DNA from: an uncultured Bacteroidales bacterium
GTDB taxonomy: Bacteria > Bacteroidota > Bacteroidia > Bacteroidales > WCHB1-69
NCBI GenBank assembly: GCA_937901455.1
Contig: CALDIA010000058.1
Coordinates: 1-42,084 of the forward strand
Length of the DNA: 42,084 nucleotides
Direction of reading: 5' to 3'
In this document: positions 8,814-16,893 of the stretch, in pieces
Numbering within the stretch: position 1 is the stretch's first letter
How the letters are laid out: the number at the start of each line of letters is the position of its first letter
Made by a program: the position numbers and the translations under genes
The notes under the pieces: generated by a model
Database searches by the model: none
The model's input: the letters and a program-made list of their open reading frames with translations, nothing else
Told to the model about the DNA's origin: nothing

Positions 8814-10220
8814 ATGACTATCTTTTATATAATGATCATCCTTTTTGTATTAGGATACTTGTGTATTGCCTTGGAACACTCCCTTAAAATCAACAAGGCG
8901 GCTTTTGCATTGTTGTTAGGTGTTTTGATGTGGGTACTGTATATCTTTGCCGGTGAAGGAATCTTCGATGTGACCAATTATGGCGCAGGCTTTGAAGCCT
9001 TCAAAGCAGAACACCCCGCATCAGCACACCCGTTCATCGACTTTCTCACTACCCATGAGCTGATTGAACATTTGGGCGATATTGCCGAGATTCTCTTCTA
9101 CTTGATGGGCGCTATGACAGTTGTGGAACTGATTGATACATACCATGGATTCAGTATTATTACCGACCACATCAAGACGACGAACAAGGTGAAGCTGTTG
9201 TGGATATTGGCTTTCATCACCTTCTTCTTTTCTGCCATTCTCGACAACTTGACGACCGCTATCGTAATGGTAACCTTGTTGCGCAAGCTGATTCCCGAAA
9301 AGCACGACCGCTGGTTCTTCGGTGGGGTGGTCATCCTGGCTGCCAATGCGGGTGGCGCCTGGAGTCCCATTGGCGATGTGACTACGATTATGCTGTGGGT
9401 GGCTGGAAAGATCTCCACTGGTGCCGTGATGCTCCATGCCTTCCTTCCGAGCCTTGTCTCTATGATAGTGCCATTGATAGTCATCTCCTTCTTTGAGCGA
9501 GGAGAGATCGATGTCTCCAAGCGGCATATAGAGCAACAGGAATTGGGTATCCCCGTCTGGCAGAGAAACTTGATTTTCACATTGGGTATCATGGCACTCG
9601 TCTTTGTGCCCGTTTTCAAGATTCTCACCCATCTGAAGCCTTATATGGGCATTATGCTTGGGTTGTCCATCCTTTGGATTGTAACGGAGATTCTTCATAA
9701 GACCAACCAAAAGAGTATGCGTCAGTTCACGATTTCCGGTGTGCTTACCCGTATAGATTTACCTACCATCTTGTTTTTCTTAGGCATATTGCTGGCGGTG
9801 GCCGGTTTGCAAAGTGCGGGTCATCTCTCCATGCTGGCCGCTGGTATGGACTCTGTCTTCCACGGCAACTTCTATGTTATAGATACCATCATAGGTGCCT
9901 TGTCATCCATCGTGGATAATGTACCGTTGGTGGCGGGTGTGATGGGTATGTACAACTTTCCCATGGACCATACCTTGTGGGTATATCTCTCCTATTGTGC
10001 CGGAACGGGTGGCAGCCTTTTGATTATTGGTTCAGCCGCTGGCGTGGCTGTTATGGGTATGGAAAAAATCGACTTTGTGTGGTATCTCAAGCACATTACC
10101 CCATACGCATTACTTGGTTATCTGGCAGGTGCAGGGTGCTACTATTTACTTGATCAGGTGTTTGTCTCTTTGGGAATCAGCATGCAACACTTGGATACGG
10201 TTAGCATGTTGATGATGTGA
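8814..10220 (+). CDS. nhaD: NhaD-type sodium:proton antiporter, 468 aa
   Basis: NhaD exchanges cytoplasmic Na+ (or Li+) for protons at the inner membrane and belongs to the ion transporter superfamily. The protein has about a dozen hydrophobic segments, starting at residues 4-22 and 31-46. Conserved family stretches are FFFSAILDNLTTAIVMVTLL at about 137-156, the NAGGAWSPIGDVTTIMLW block at about 178-195 and the paired SSIVDNVPLVAG region at about 365-376; acidic residues in these re-entrant hairpins are the expected ion-binding sites. It begins 26 bases after the small barrel gene and may be read through from it. The ATG at 8814 has no clear Shine-Dalgarno sequence. Confidence 0.93.
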   Translation: MTIFYIMIILFVLGYLCIALEHSLKINKAAFALLLGVLMWVLYIFAGEGIFDVTNYGAGFEAFKAEHPASAHPFIDFLTTHELIEHLGDIAEILFYLMGAMTVVELIDTYHGFSIITDHIKTTNKVKLLWILAFITFFFSAILDNLTTAIVMVTLLRKLIPEKHDRWFFGGVVILAANAGGAWSPIGDVTTIMLWVAGKISTGAVMLHAFLPSLVSMIVPLIVISFFERGEIDVSKRHIEQQELGIPVWQRNLIFTLGIMALVFVPVFKILTHLKPYMGIMLGLSILWIVTEILHKTNQKSMRQFTISGVLTRIDLPTILFFLGILLAVAGLQSAGHLSMLAAGMDSVFHGNFYVIDTIIGALSSIVDNVPLVAGVMGMYNFPMDHTLWVYLSYCAGTGGSLLIIGSAAGVAVMGMEKIDFVWYLKHITPYALLGYLAGAGCYYLLDQVFVSLGISMQHLDTVSMLMM

Positions 10221-10250
10221 TGGAATCCTTAGCCCGGCAATTCCATTTAG
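10221..10250. terminator. Weak hairpin between convergent nhaD and nadA
   Basis: TGGAAT at 10221-10226 pairs with ATTCCA at 10240-10245 across a 13-nt loop, followed on the plus strand by TTT. The stem is only 6 bp, so this is a poor terminator; its position between two convergent stop codons is the main argument. Confidence 0.25.
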
Positions 10251-11167
10251 GAAAGTTCGAGCATCTTGCGGATAGGGGCCACGGCTTTCGCCATCAACTC
10301 GGGATCCATCGTTAATTCGGGATCTTCGTGAAGCAATGCGTTGTACATCTTTTCAAGATTGTTCTTCTTCATGCTCCCGCAGTCGTGGGCTATGTCGCCG
10401 TTATATAATGTGTAGAAGGTCTTGTCTGGGTTTCTCTTTTTCAGTTCATGGAGGATTCCGCTCTCGGTAGCGACGATGAACTCTTTGTCGGGACTTTCAG
10501 AGATGTGGCTGATCATGGCGGCGGTAGAGCCTACAAAGTCCACGTGTGCCAGGAACTCACGGCGGCATTCGGGGTGGGCCACCACTTGTACACCCGGGTA
10601 TGAATCTTTCAACAATTGCAAGTCTTCGATGGTGTAATGGTCGTGGATGCGGCACATGCCGTCCCAGAGCAGCATCTGGCGACCAGTTTGGCGGTTGATA
10701 TAGTCGCCCAGGTTCTTGTCGGGGGCGAACAGGATCTTCTCGTCTTTAGGGAATGTGTTCACTAAACGCAGGGCGTTACCAGAGGTGACGATAAGGTCAG
10801 ACAGTGCTTTGACGGCAGCGGTGCAGTTGACGTAAGAGAGCACTTTGTATTCGGGGTGCTCTTTTTTGAAGCGGGCCAGATCAGCGGCCTTGCAGGCATC
10901 GGCTAAACAGCAGCCAGCACTCATGTCGGGTACGAGCACTTTCTTGTCTGGATTCAGGATTTTGGCTGTTTCAGCCATGAAGTGCACGCCGGCGAAGAGG
11001 ATGATATCCGCATCTGTGTCGGCTGCCTTGCGCGCCAAGGCCAGACTGTCGCCCACGAAGTCAGCAATGTCCTGCACTTCTGGCAAAGTGTAATAATGAG
11101 CCAGAATGATGGCGTTTTTCTCAGCGCGAAGCTTCTGAATTCCTGCTATATGTTGTTCTCTTGTCAT
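10247..11167 (-). CDS. nadA: Quinolinate synthase A
   Basis: NadA condenses iminoaspartate with dihydroxyacetone phosphate to quinolinate, using a [4Fe-4S] cluster; it is the second step of de novo NAD synthesis. At 306 residues it is of normal length. The three expected cluster ligands are present: Cys86 in SAGCCLAD, Cys172 in GMCRIHDHY and Cys263 in AHDCGSMKK. Other family stretches are LAHYYTLPEVQDIADFVGDS at 22-41, VNCTAAVK at 113-120 and VATESGI at 232-238. Its partner NadB is encoded 15 kb away in a different operon. It is the last gene of a four-gene minus-strand run (DUF349, DUF2147, S4 protein, nadA), 18 bases after the S4 gene. Confidence 0.97.
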   Translation of the reverse strand: MTREQHIAGIQKLRAEKNAIILAHYYTLPEVQDIADFVGDSLALARKAADTDADIILFAGVHFMAETAKILNPDKKVLVPDMSAGCCLADACKAADLARFKKEHPEYKVLSYVNCTAAVKALSDLIVTSGNALRLVNTFPKDEKILFAPDKNLGDYINRQTGRQMLLWDGMCRIHDHYTIEDLQLLKDSYPGVQVVAHPECRREFLAHVDFVGSTAAMISHISESPDKEFIVATESGILHELKKRNPDKTFYTLYNGDIAHDCGSMKKNNLEKMYNALLHEDPELTMDPELMAKAVAPIRKMLELS

Positions 11168-11185
11168 ATCTTTGAAATTAATGGG

Positions 11186-11578
11186 TTATGCTTCTTCATC
11201 GTTCATCATGGATTTGATGTACTCCAGCTGGCGGCGATCACGCTTGGTGGGGCGTCCCAGACCGTGCGGCCGGAATTCGTAGGTGTGCAGGGTCTTCATT
11301 CTGTCGTACTCCTCCTGCGGGGTAAGGTCGGTGTAATAGTCGGGTACCAAGGGCGCGCCCACTCGACTTTTGGGTGTGCCGAGCACCTGCACTTGCTTGT
11401 TAAGCTGGCCGATGTGCACATCATAAACCTCGTCGGTTTTCACCTCCTTGGAGGGTTTGACATTTACCCCGTTGCACTTTACTTTGCCGGCATTGCAAGC
11501 TTCGGTAGCCATAGAGCGCGTCTTGAAAAGTCGCACCATCCACAGCCATTTGTCAATGCGTATGTGTAAGTTTTCCAT
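11186..11578 (-). CDS. hslR: S4-domain RNA-binding protein, Hsp15 family, 130 aa
   Basis: The S4 RNA-binding fold occupies about residues 5-60 (IRIDKWLWMVRLFKTRSMA, then GKVKCNG), closely matching Hsp15 (HslR), which in E. coli binds free 50S subunits that carry a stranded nascent chain and helps recycle them. A basic C-terminal helix region follows (RPTKRDRR at about 109-116). Length agrees with the family. It lies 6 bases after the DUF2147 gene and 18 bases before nadA, so it is probably expressed as part of that operon. The gene symbol is by family resemblance; bacteroidal members have not been shown to do the same job. Confidence 0.85.
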   Translation of the reverse strand: MENLHIRIDKWLWMVRLFKTRSMATEACNAGKVKCNGVNVKPSKEVKTDEVYDVHIGQLNKQVQVLGTPKSRVGAPLVPDYYTDLTPQEEYDRMKTLHTYEFRPHGLGRPTKRDRRQLEYIKSMMNDEEA

Positions 11579-11584
11579 AGTGTG

Positions 11585-12037
11585 TTATAACTTTTTCCAT
11601 TTCATGGTCCGCCCGAGGGCTGGCACACCAATGTAGCCGCGCACCCGCAAGGTCTGCGCATCTTCAAACCACATCTTGCTCTTGTAGGTCTTGCCATGCA
11701 CTGGGTCGTAAATCTCTCCGTTTACCCATTTGTTTTCCTTGGCATCGTATTTGAAGTGGAATAGCAACTGTATTTTGTCGCCCGGCGTATTGCGTTTCGC
11801 AGGGTCAGGGTTCATGATGTCACGCTTGGGTGTGCCATCTTTGAAGTTGGGGTTCTTGACCCAAAAGATGCGCCCTTCAAAGAAACCCTTATCCGTCTTG
11901 TAGATTTTGATCTTGCAGTCTTCGTTAGAGGTGTCGTCAGAAATATAGTATGTGCCGATGATTTTATCAGCGGCCGACTGGGCGGCCGCTGATAAAATCA
12001 TGCAGCATATACCTATAAAAAACAGGAGCCGTTTCAT
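11585..12037 (-). CDS. DUF2147 family exported protein, 150 aa
   Basis: A short secreted protein: signal peptide at residues 1-20 (MKRLLFFIGICCM then ILSAAAQ), followed by the compact DUF2147 beta domain with IIGTYYISD, GRIFW (about 55-59), DPVHGKTYKSKM (about 111-122) and LRVRGYIGVPALGRTMKW at the end. Homologues are usually periplasmic and small; their function is not known, although the fold resembles lipid-binding barrels. Codons 13-27 lie within a perfect 19-bp inverted repeat, which is described separately. The gene starts 9 bases after the DUF349 gene and precedes the S4 gene by 6 bases. Confidence 0.85.
   Translation of the reverse strand: MKRLLFFIGICCMILSAAAQSAADKIIGTYYISDDTSNEDCKIKIYKTDKGFFEGRIFWVKNPNFKDGTPKRDIMNPDPAKRNTPGDKIQLLFHFKYDAKENKWVNGEIYDPVHGKTYKSKMWFEDAQTLRVRGYIGVPALGRTMKWKKL
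11958..12001. repeat. Perfect 19-bp inverted repeat inside the DUF2147 gene
   Basis: The left arm 11958-11976 is the exact reverse complement of the right arm 11983-12001; the spacer is ACTGGG (11977-11982). On the coding (minus) strand it begins at internal Met13, 37 nt after the start codon, and spans the signal-peptide cleavage region. There is no T-run after either arm, so it does not look like a terminator. Confidence 0.95.
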
Positions 12038-12046
12038 GTATCGCTG

Positions 12047-14233
12047 TTATTCGGCAGGGGCTTCGGTAGCTTCAGGTGCCGCTTCCTTGGTCTCCGGAGC
12101 TTGCTCAGCTGTCGCTTCTTTTTGGGGATGGTCCATCATCTTGATTTTGTACTCCAGATCTTTGATCTCCTCCTTGGCAGATTCAATTTTCTTACGAAAT
12201 TCGGCCGTGATGATTTCGGCATTCTTGGAGTTGGAGAAGAATCCCAGATTATTTTCCCACAAGATGATATCATCTTTCAGCTTCTGAAGCTTGTTTTTCA
12301 GGAAGTTTTTCTCCTTGTCGATGATCTTGTCGGCATTTGGATCGTTGAGGATGTTGTCAATCTTGTTGCGGTAGTGGTTGTTGCGCACATCGTTGGCGCT
12401 GATCTTGAGTTCTGCAAAGCGCTTGTCCAATGCGGCTCGGTATTCAGCATAAATGCGGTCTTTCTCCTTCTTGGGAACAAATCCGAGTTGAATCCACTCG
12501 TTCTGGTATTGCTTGATGACCTCCATGTTGGCATTGCGGTCATCGGTGAACTCATGGGTGAGAATCTTCTGAATGAGCTCTTCCTTTTTCTTGAGGTTTT
12601 CAGCTTCAATGTCTTGAATATTGTTGAAATAGTTGGCCTTGGCCTCAAAGAACTTGTCGCATGCAGCGCGGAAACGCTTCCAGATCTGATCGGAATATTT
12701 GCGCGGGGTGGCACCAATGCTCTTCCATTCTGTTTGCAACTTCAAAATGTCGTTGGTGGCCTCTTTCCAGTCTGTGCGATCAGCAATGCCCTCCGCTTGG
12801 ATGGCCAGATTCAGCTTTTGGTTGTAATTCTGCATCTGCGACTCCTTGATTTGCTGGAAAAACTCCTTCTTTTGTCCGAAGAACTTGTCTAAGGTGGACT
12901 TGAAGCGGTTCCAGATCTCGTCATTCAGTTTGGCGGGAGCCGGTCCTAAGGTTTTCCACATGTTCAGCAACTCTGTCAGCTTGTCGCTAACCTCGTTGTA
13001 GTCTTTCACCGACTCGGCGTTCTTGGCAACAAGCTCCTCAGCCTGCTCGCAAAGCACCACTTTGGCGTTATAATTGTTCTGTTCCTCTTCAAAGAGCTTG
13101 TCGTAGTACTCTTTTCTGCGCTGGTTGATCTGGTCAGAGGCAGCCTTGAAGCGCTCCCACAACTCCTCTTTCTTCTCCTCGGGCACCGGACCGATCTCGC
13201 GCCATTGCTCATGCAATGCCTGCAAGTCGCGGAACGACTGGTTGATGGAGTCGTTGAGCAATAAGGACTCAGCTTTCTCACACAACTCCAGTTTGCTTTC
13301 CATGTTTTTTTTGAGGTCTAAGGTGCGCATCTCCTTGTTGATGCGGAGGATATCGAAGAATTTCTCCACATAGAAGTGATAGTTCTGCCAGAGGGTGGCA
13401 GACTCGGATTGCGGCACGGGGCCTATGCTTTTCCATTGATCTTGAAGCTCTTTGAACTTGTCGTTTAAGGTTTTCAGATGCGATTCGGTCTCAATGAGGT
13501 TCTTCAGACTTTCCAGGATGCCGTTTTTGGCTTCAAGGTTCTTGAGTTTCTGAGCCTCCAAGGCGGCAATGAATTTAGCTTTCGAGTCTTTATATTTTTG
13601 GAGAGCGTTGTTGAAGCGAACCTCCAGGGGATCAGGCTCTGTAGAGGGTGCTTTCACTTCAGCGGCGGCCTCGGGATTGTCTTCCGAAGCGGCTTGGGCA
13701 GTTTTGAGGGCAGCCTCGTATGCGGCCTCTGTGGCACGCTTGCGCTCACGTAAAAATTCAATGATTTTGGTTCTCAATACACCCATGCGGGTCTTGATGA
13801 GGTTGAAGTTGGGCTCTTCCACCAGACGCTCCATCTCGCTCACCGACTGCTCCAGGTCAAAATTAGCATACTCGCTTTCCACTTGCTCCAGGGTTTCCTC
13901 CACGGCAGCAGGCTCTTCAGCAACGGGTTCCTCATCAGCAGCAGGTGCTTCAGCGGACTGTTCGGCCGACGATTCGGCGGTAACAGGATCGGTTTCAAAC
14001 ACTTCCGGTGTAGCCTCTTGAGCCACAGGCTCTTCCATGGCAGGCTCCTCTGCCGGCTCTTCCACGGCGACTTGCGGAGCTTCCTCTACGGTCGCCTTGG
14101 GTTCAGTTTCCTCTACAGGTGCGGAAGTTTCTGAGGGCGTAATAACAGCGGCTTCTTCTACAGAAGCACCAGAGTTCACCTCTATATTCTGATTTTCAGA
14201 ATTTTCTTGGTGAAGAAGATCTTGTTGTTCCAT
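12047..14233 (-). CDS. DUF349 repeat protein with acidic N-terminal region, 728 aa
   Basis: Residues 1-125 are low complexity, rich in Glu, Ala, Pro and Val, and look disordered. The remainder is predicted helical with at least five DUF349 repeats, each marked by W-x-x-[IL]-G-x-x-P followed about ten residues later by [LI]W-x-x-[FY]: WKSIGPVPQ, WREIGPVPEE, WKTLGPAPAK, WKSIGATPRK and WIQLGFVPKK. A final coiled coil (KNKLQKLKDDIILWENNL, about 650-670) precedes another Ala/Glu-rich tail. DUF349 proteins are abundant in Bacteroidota and are cytoplasmic; no function is firmly established. It is the first gene of the run leading to nadA and has its own -7 box at 14296-14303. Confidence 0.88.
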   Translation of the reverse strand: MEQQDLLHQENSENQNIEVNSGASVEEAAVITPSETSAPVEETEPKATVEEAPQVAVEEPAEEPAMEEPVAQEATPEVFETDPVTAESSAEQSAEAPAADEEPVAEEPAAVEETLEQVESEYANFDLEQSVSEMERLVEEPNFNLIKTRMGVLRTKIIEFLRERKRATEAAYEAALKTAQAASEDNPEAAAEVKAPSTEPDPLEVRFNNALQKYKDSKAKFIAALEAQKLKNLEAKNGILESLKNLIETESHLKTLNDKFKELQDQWKSIGPVPQSESATLWQNYHFYVEKFFDILRINKEMRTLDLKKNMESKLELCEKAESLLLNDSINQSFRDLQALHEQWREIGPVPEEKKEELWERFKAASDQINQRRKEYYDKLFEEEQNNYNAKVVLCEQAEELVAKNAESVKDYNEVSDKLTELLNMWKTLGPAPAKLNDEIWNRFKSTLDKFFGQKKEFFQQIKESQMQNYNQKLNLAIQAEGIADRTDWKEATNDILKLQTEWKSIGATPRKYSDQIWKRFRAACDKFFEAKANYFNNIQDIEAENLKKKEELIQKILTHEFTDDRNANMEVIKQYQNEWIQLGFVPKKEKDRIYAEYRAALDKRFAELKISANDVRNNHYRNKIDNILNDPNADKIIDKEKNFLKNKLQKLKDDIILWENNLGFFSNSKNAEIITAEFRKKIESAKEEIKDLEYKIKMMDHPQKEATAEQAPETKEAAPEATEAPAE

Positions 14234-14295
14234 AATTCTTTGAATTTGTTAGAATAATAAAAAAATAGAATAAAGTTTAGTTGTAAAAAAGAGCG

Positions 14296-14303
14296 CAAAG
14301 ATA
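14296..14303 (-). promoter_or_regulatory. Promoter -7 box for the DUF349-DUF2147-hslR-nadA operon
   Basis: The minus strand reads TATCTTTG followed by CGC, 62 nt before ATG 14233. It lies back to back with the glyA -7 box at 14316-14323. Confidence 0.5.
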
Positions 14304-14315
14304 TTAAAAATATTG

Positions 14316-14323
14316 TATTTTTG
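14316..14323 (+). promoter_or_regulatory. Promoter -7 box for glyA
   Basis: TATTTTTG, 59 nt before ATG 14383, giving an AT-rich leader of about 53 nt. No -33 TTTG is visible at 19-21 nt. Confidence 0.45.
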
Positions 14324-14382
14324 GATTTTCAATCAGATATTTTTAAAATTCTTAAAATTAATAAGTTATAATAAATAATCGT

Positions 14383-15663
14383 ATGAAAAGAGACGAACAG
14401 ATTTTTAATCTTATCCAACAAGAGCGTCAACGCCAGACAAATGGCATTGAGTTGATTGCCTCTGAAAATTTTGTGAGCGACCAGGTGATGGAAGCGATGG
14501 GCTCTGTGATGACCAACAAGTACGCAGAAGGTCTTCCTGGAAAGCGCTACTATGGCGGTTGTCAGATTGTTGACCAGTCAGAACAGCTGGCTATCGACCG
14601 TGTTAAGCAACTCTTCGGTTGTGAGTGGGCCAATGTGCAGCCTCACTCAGGTGCTCAGGCCAACATGGCAGTGCTGTTGTCATGTCTTCAGCCAGGCGAT
14701 ACCTTCATGGGCCTCGACCTGAACCATGGCGGTCACCTATCCCATGGCTCTCCGGTTAACTCTTCCGGTATTCTCTATCATCCTGTGGCATACCAAGTGG
14801 ACGAAGAGACTGGCTGTGTGAATTATGATACTATGGAGGAAGTGGCTCTCCGAGAGAAACCCAAGCTCATCATCGGTGGTGCCTCTGCCTACAGCCGCGA
14901 TTGGGATTGGGCACGTATGCGTCAGATTGCTGACAAAATTGGCGCTATTCTGATGGCCGACATCTCCCATCCGGCAGGTTTGATTGCCAAGGGTCTCCTC
15001 AACAATGCTGTTGAACATTGCCATATTGTCACCACGACCACCCACAAGACGTTGCGCGGACCGCGTGGCGGCTTGATCATGTTAGGCAAGGATTTTGAGA
15101 ATCCTTGGGGAAAAACCACCCCAAAGGGCGTCGTGAAGATGATGTCTCAGATTCTCGACTCTGCCGTGTTCCCTGGCTGCCAAGGCGGTCCGCTGGAGCA
15201 TGTTATCGCCGCTAAAGCTGTGGCATTCGGCGAAGCTCTCACCGACGAGTACGCACAATATGTGAAACAAGTGAAACTCAATGCCGCTGCTATGGCCGAC
15301 GCTTTCGTCAAGAGAGGCTATAAGGTGATTTCTAATGGCACTGACAATCACTTGATGCTTATCGACCTGCGTACCAAATTCCCGGAACTCACAGGTAAGG
15401 TGGCCGAAAACACACTCGTGAAAGCCGATATCACTATCAACAAAAATATGGTGCCTTTCGATACCCGTTCCGCTTTCCAAACTTCTGGTATCCGTGTGGG
15501 TACGCCCGCTATCACGACCCGCGGTCTCAAGGAGCATGAAATGGACGGCATCGTGGCAATGATCGATAACATTCTCTGCGATGTGGAGAACGAAGAACTC
15601 ATCGCCAAGACCCGCAAACAAGTGAACGAGATGATGTGCGAACGTCCTCTCTTCGCATGGTAG
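14383..15663 (+). CDS. glyA: Serine hydroxymethyltransferase
   Basis: GlyA transfers the hydroxymethyl carbon of serine to tetrahydrofolate, giving glycine and 5,10-methylene-THF, the main source of one-carbon units. The 426-residue protein is full length and strongly conserved: IELIASENF at 22-30, NKYAEGLPGKRYYGG at 45-59, HSGAQAN at 88-94, DISHPAGLIA at 193-202 and the pyridoxal-phosphate lysine block TTTTHKTLRGPRGG, with Lys222. It uses the cofactor made via PdxJ. It is followed by a strong hairpin (15687-15734), so it is probably a single-gene transcript. Confidence 0.98.
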   Translation: MKRDEQIFNLIQQERQRQTNGIELIASENFVSDQVMEAMGSVMTNKYAEGLPGKRYYGGCQIVDQSEQLAIDRVKQLFGCEWANVQPHSGAQANMAVLLSCLQPGDTFMGLDLNHGGHLSHGSPVNSSGILYHPVAYQVDEETGCVNYDTMEEVALREKPKLIIGGASAYSRDWDWARMRQIADKIGAILMADISHPAGLIAKGLLNNAVEHCHIVTTTTHKTLRGPRGGLIMLGKDFENPWGKTTPKGVVKMMSQILDSAVFPGCQGGPLEHVIAAKAVAFGEALTDEYAQYVKQVKLNAAAMADAFVKRGYKVISNGTDNHLMLIDLRTKFPELTGKVAENTLVKADITINKNMVPFDTRSAFQTSGIRVGTPAITTRGLKEHEMDGIVAMIDNILCDVENEELIAKTRKQVNEMMCERPLFAW

Positions 15664-15686
15664 TGGCCGTTTGAACATACTATTCT

Positions 15687-15736
15687 AACAGCGGATTGCC
15701 AACGACTGCCTTGTCAGTCTGGCAGTCCGCTGTTTA
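15687..15736 (+). terminator. Long hairpin after glyA
   Basis: The arms 15687-15701 and 15720-15734 pair over 15 bp with a single G-T wobble, and the 18-nt interior can form a further 5-bp stem (GACTG/CAGTC). Only a short TTTAT follows, so termination strength is uncertain; the hairpin could also shield the glyA mRNA 3' end. Confidence 0.65.
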
Positions 15737-15764
15737 TACAATATATATATAAACAATAATTATT

Positions 15765-16409
15765 ATGACAACCAATTACCAACTGTTGGGTGCCAAACAC
15801 CGCTTGATAGAATCGCTACGGAATAAAGGCATTAATGATGAGAACGTGCTCGCCGCTTTCGATAAAGTGGAACGGCATCTTTTTGTGGAGTCTTTCCTGT
15901 GGAACAAAGCCTATGAAGAAACAGCCTTGAAGCTACCTACGGGACAAACTATTTCGCACCCCTACACGGTGGCGTTTCAGTCGCAGCTGCTTCAGGTGAA
16001 AAAAGGGCACAAAGTGTTGGAGATTGGTACGGGCTCCGGATTTCAAGCGGCCATCTTGAGTGCTATGGGCGCAAAGGTGTACACAATTGAGCGTCAGATG
16101 ATGCTCTATCAGAAGACTGCCCCGCTGCTGGGAAAGATTGACAGCAGCATTTACACCACATTTGGGGATGGATTCAACGGCTATGAGCGTTGTGCCCCTT
16201 ACGACAGGATAATTGTCACTTGCGGCGCCCCTGAAGTTCCGCACGCCTTGCTGAAACAATTGCTGCCCGAAGGCATAATGGTCATACCCGTGGGAGAGAC
16301 CTCACAAACCATGGTGCGCATCACCAAAACCGGTGAAAACGAATATGAAAGGGAGACTTTCGGCGATTTTCTCTTTGTGCCGATGCTGAAAGACCGTGTT
16401 ACCTTCTAA
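15765..16409 (+). CDS. pcm: Protein-L-isoaspartate O-methyltransferase
   Basis: Pcm methylates isoaspartyl residues in aged proteins using SAM and so starts their repair. The protein (214 aa, usual length) has the family signatures GQTISHPYTVAFQSQLL at 60-76, the SAM-binding loop VLEIGTGSGFQAAIL at 84-98, TIERQ at about 107-111 and DRIIVTCGAPEVP at about 147-159. It lies 101 bases after glyA and behind its hairpin; the AT-rich stretch in front (AATATATATATAAACAATAATT) contains no clear -7 box. Its stop codon overlaps the end of the convergent lipoprotein gene by four bases. Confidence 0.96.
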   Translation: MTTNYQLLGAKHRLIESLRNKGINDENVLAAFDKVERHLFVESFLWNKAYEETALKLPTGQTISHPYTVAFQSQLLQVKKGHKVLEIGTGSGFQAAILSAMGAKVYTIERQMMLYQKTAPLLGKIDSSIYTTFGDGFNGYERCAPYDRIIVTCGAPEVPHALLKQLLPEGIMVIPVGETSQTMVRITKTGENEYERETFGDFLFVPMLKDRVTF

Positions 16410-16828
16410 TTTTTGGAATGTACGAACTGCCCGTCGTACTCGGATACGCCACCGTTGCCGAAAGTGAGGCCTTTCAAAATGTAAAAGCTCTCTTCGTCAA
16501 TGGAATAACCTACTCCGTAAACAATGTAGTCGCCAAAAGCGATGAACGTGCATAAAGAGTCGGTGTCCAGATGGGAAACCTGCTCGTCGAAATAAGCGAT
16601 GGCCTTTTTGTCGTTCTCCTCCTTGGTGTTGCTGGTGAAAGAAATGATGGTGTTGTATTCTGCTTGCGTTGAAATATACTCCTCAAAGGCATTCCAATTG
16701 CTATATTGCATGTTGCCAGAGTAGGCCAAACATCCGATGGAATAGTGATTCGTAACCTGTTTGTCTTGGCATCCTGAAATAAAAATCGCGCATAAAACGC
16801 AAAAGGTCAACGTTAATTTTTTGATCAT
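16406..16828 (-). CDS. Small lipoprotein of unknown function, 140 aa
   Basis: I do not recognise this protein. It starts with a lipoprotein signal (MIKKLTLTFCVLCAIFISGC, lipobox I-S-G-C with Cys20 as the lipidated residue), followed by a compact region rich in Tyr, Ser and acidic residues (NHYSIGCLAYSG, NWNAFEEYI, YNTIISFTSNTKEEND). Its pattern of an alternating strand-helix-strand with YILKGLTFGNGG near the end suggests a small alpha/beta fold. ATG 16828 was chosen over the longer frame at 16855 because the -7 box (16853-16860) covers that upstream codon. It is convergent with pcm. Confidence 0.7.
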   Translation of the reverse strand: MIKKLTLTFCVLCAIFISGCQDKQVTNHYSIGCLAYSGNMQYSNWNAFEEYISTQAEYNTIISFTSNTKEENDKKAIAYFDEQVSHLDTDSLCTFIAFGDYIVYGVGYSIDEESFYILKGLTFGNGGVSEYDGQFVHSKN

Positions 16829-16852
16829 AGGTATTGGTAATGATTTGGACCG

Positions 16853-16860
16853 CAAAGGTA
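16853..16860 (-). promoter_or_regulatory. Promoter -7 box for the small lipoprotein gene
   Basis: The minus strand reads TACCTTTG, 24 nt before ATG 16828. It shares a 21-bp T-rich spacer with the divergent -7 box at 16882-16889. Confidence 0.45.
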
Positions 16861-16881
16861 CAATTATTTTTTCATTTTTTT

Positions 16882-16889
16882 TATTTTTG
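16882..16889 (+). promoter_or_regulatory. Promoter -7 box immediately before the nucleotidyltransferase start codon
   Basis: TATTTTTG with only four bases (CGGA) between it and ATG 16894. Transcription would be expected to begin at or next to the A of the ATG, implying a leaderless mRNA. Confidence 0.55.
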
Positions 16890-16893
16890 CGGA

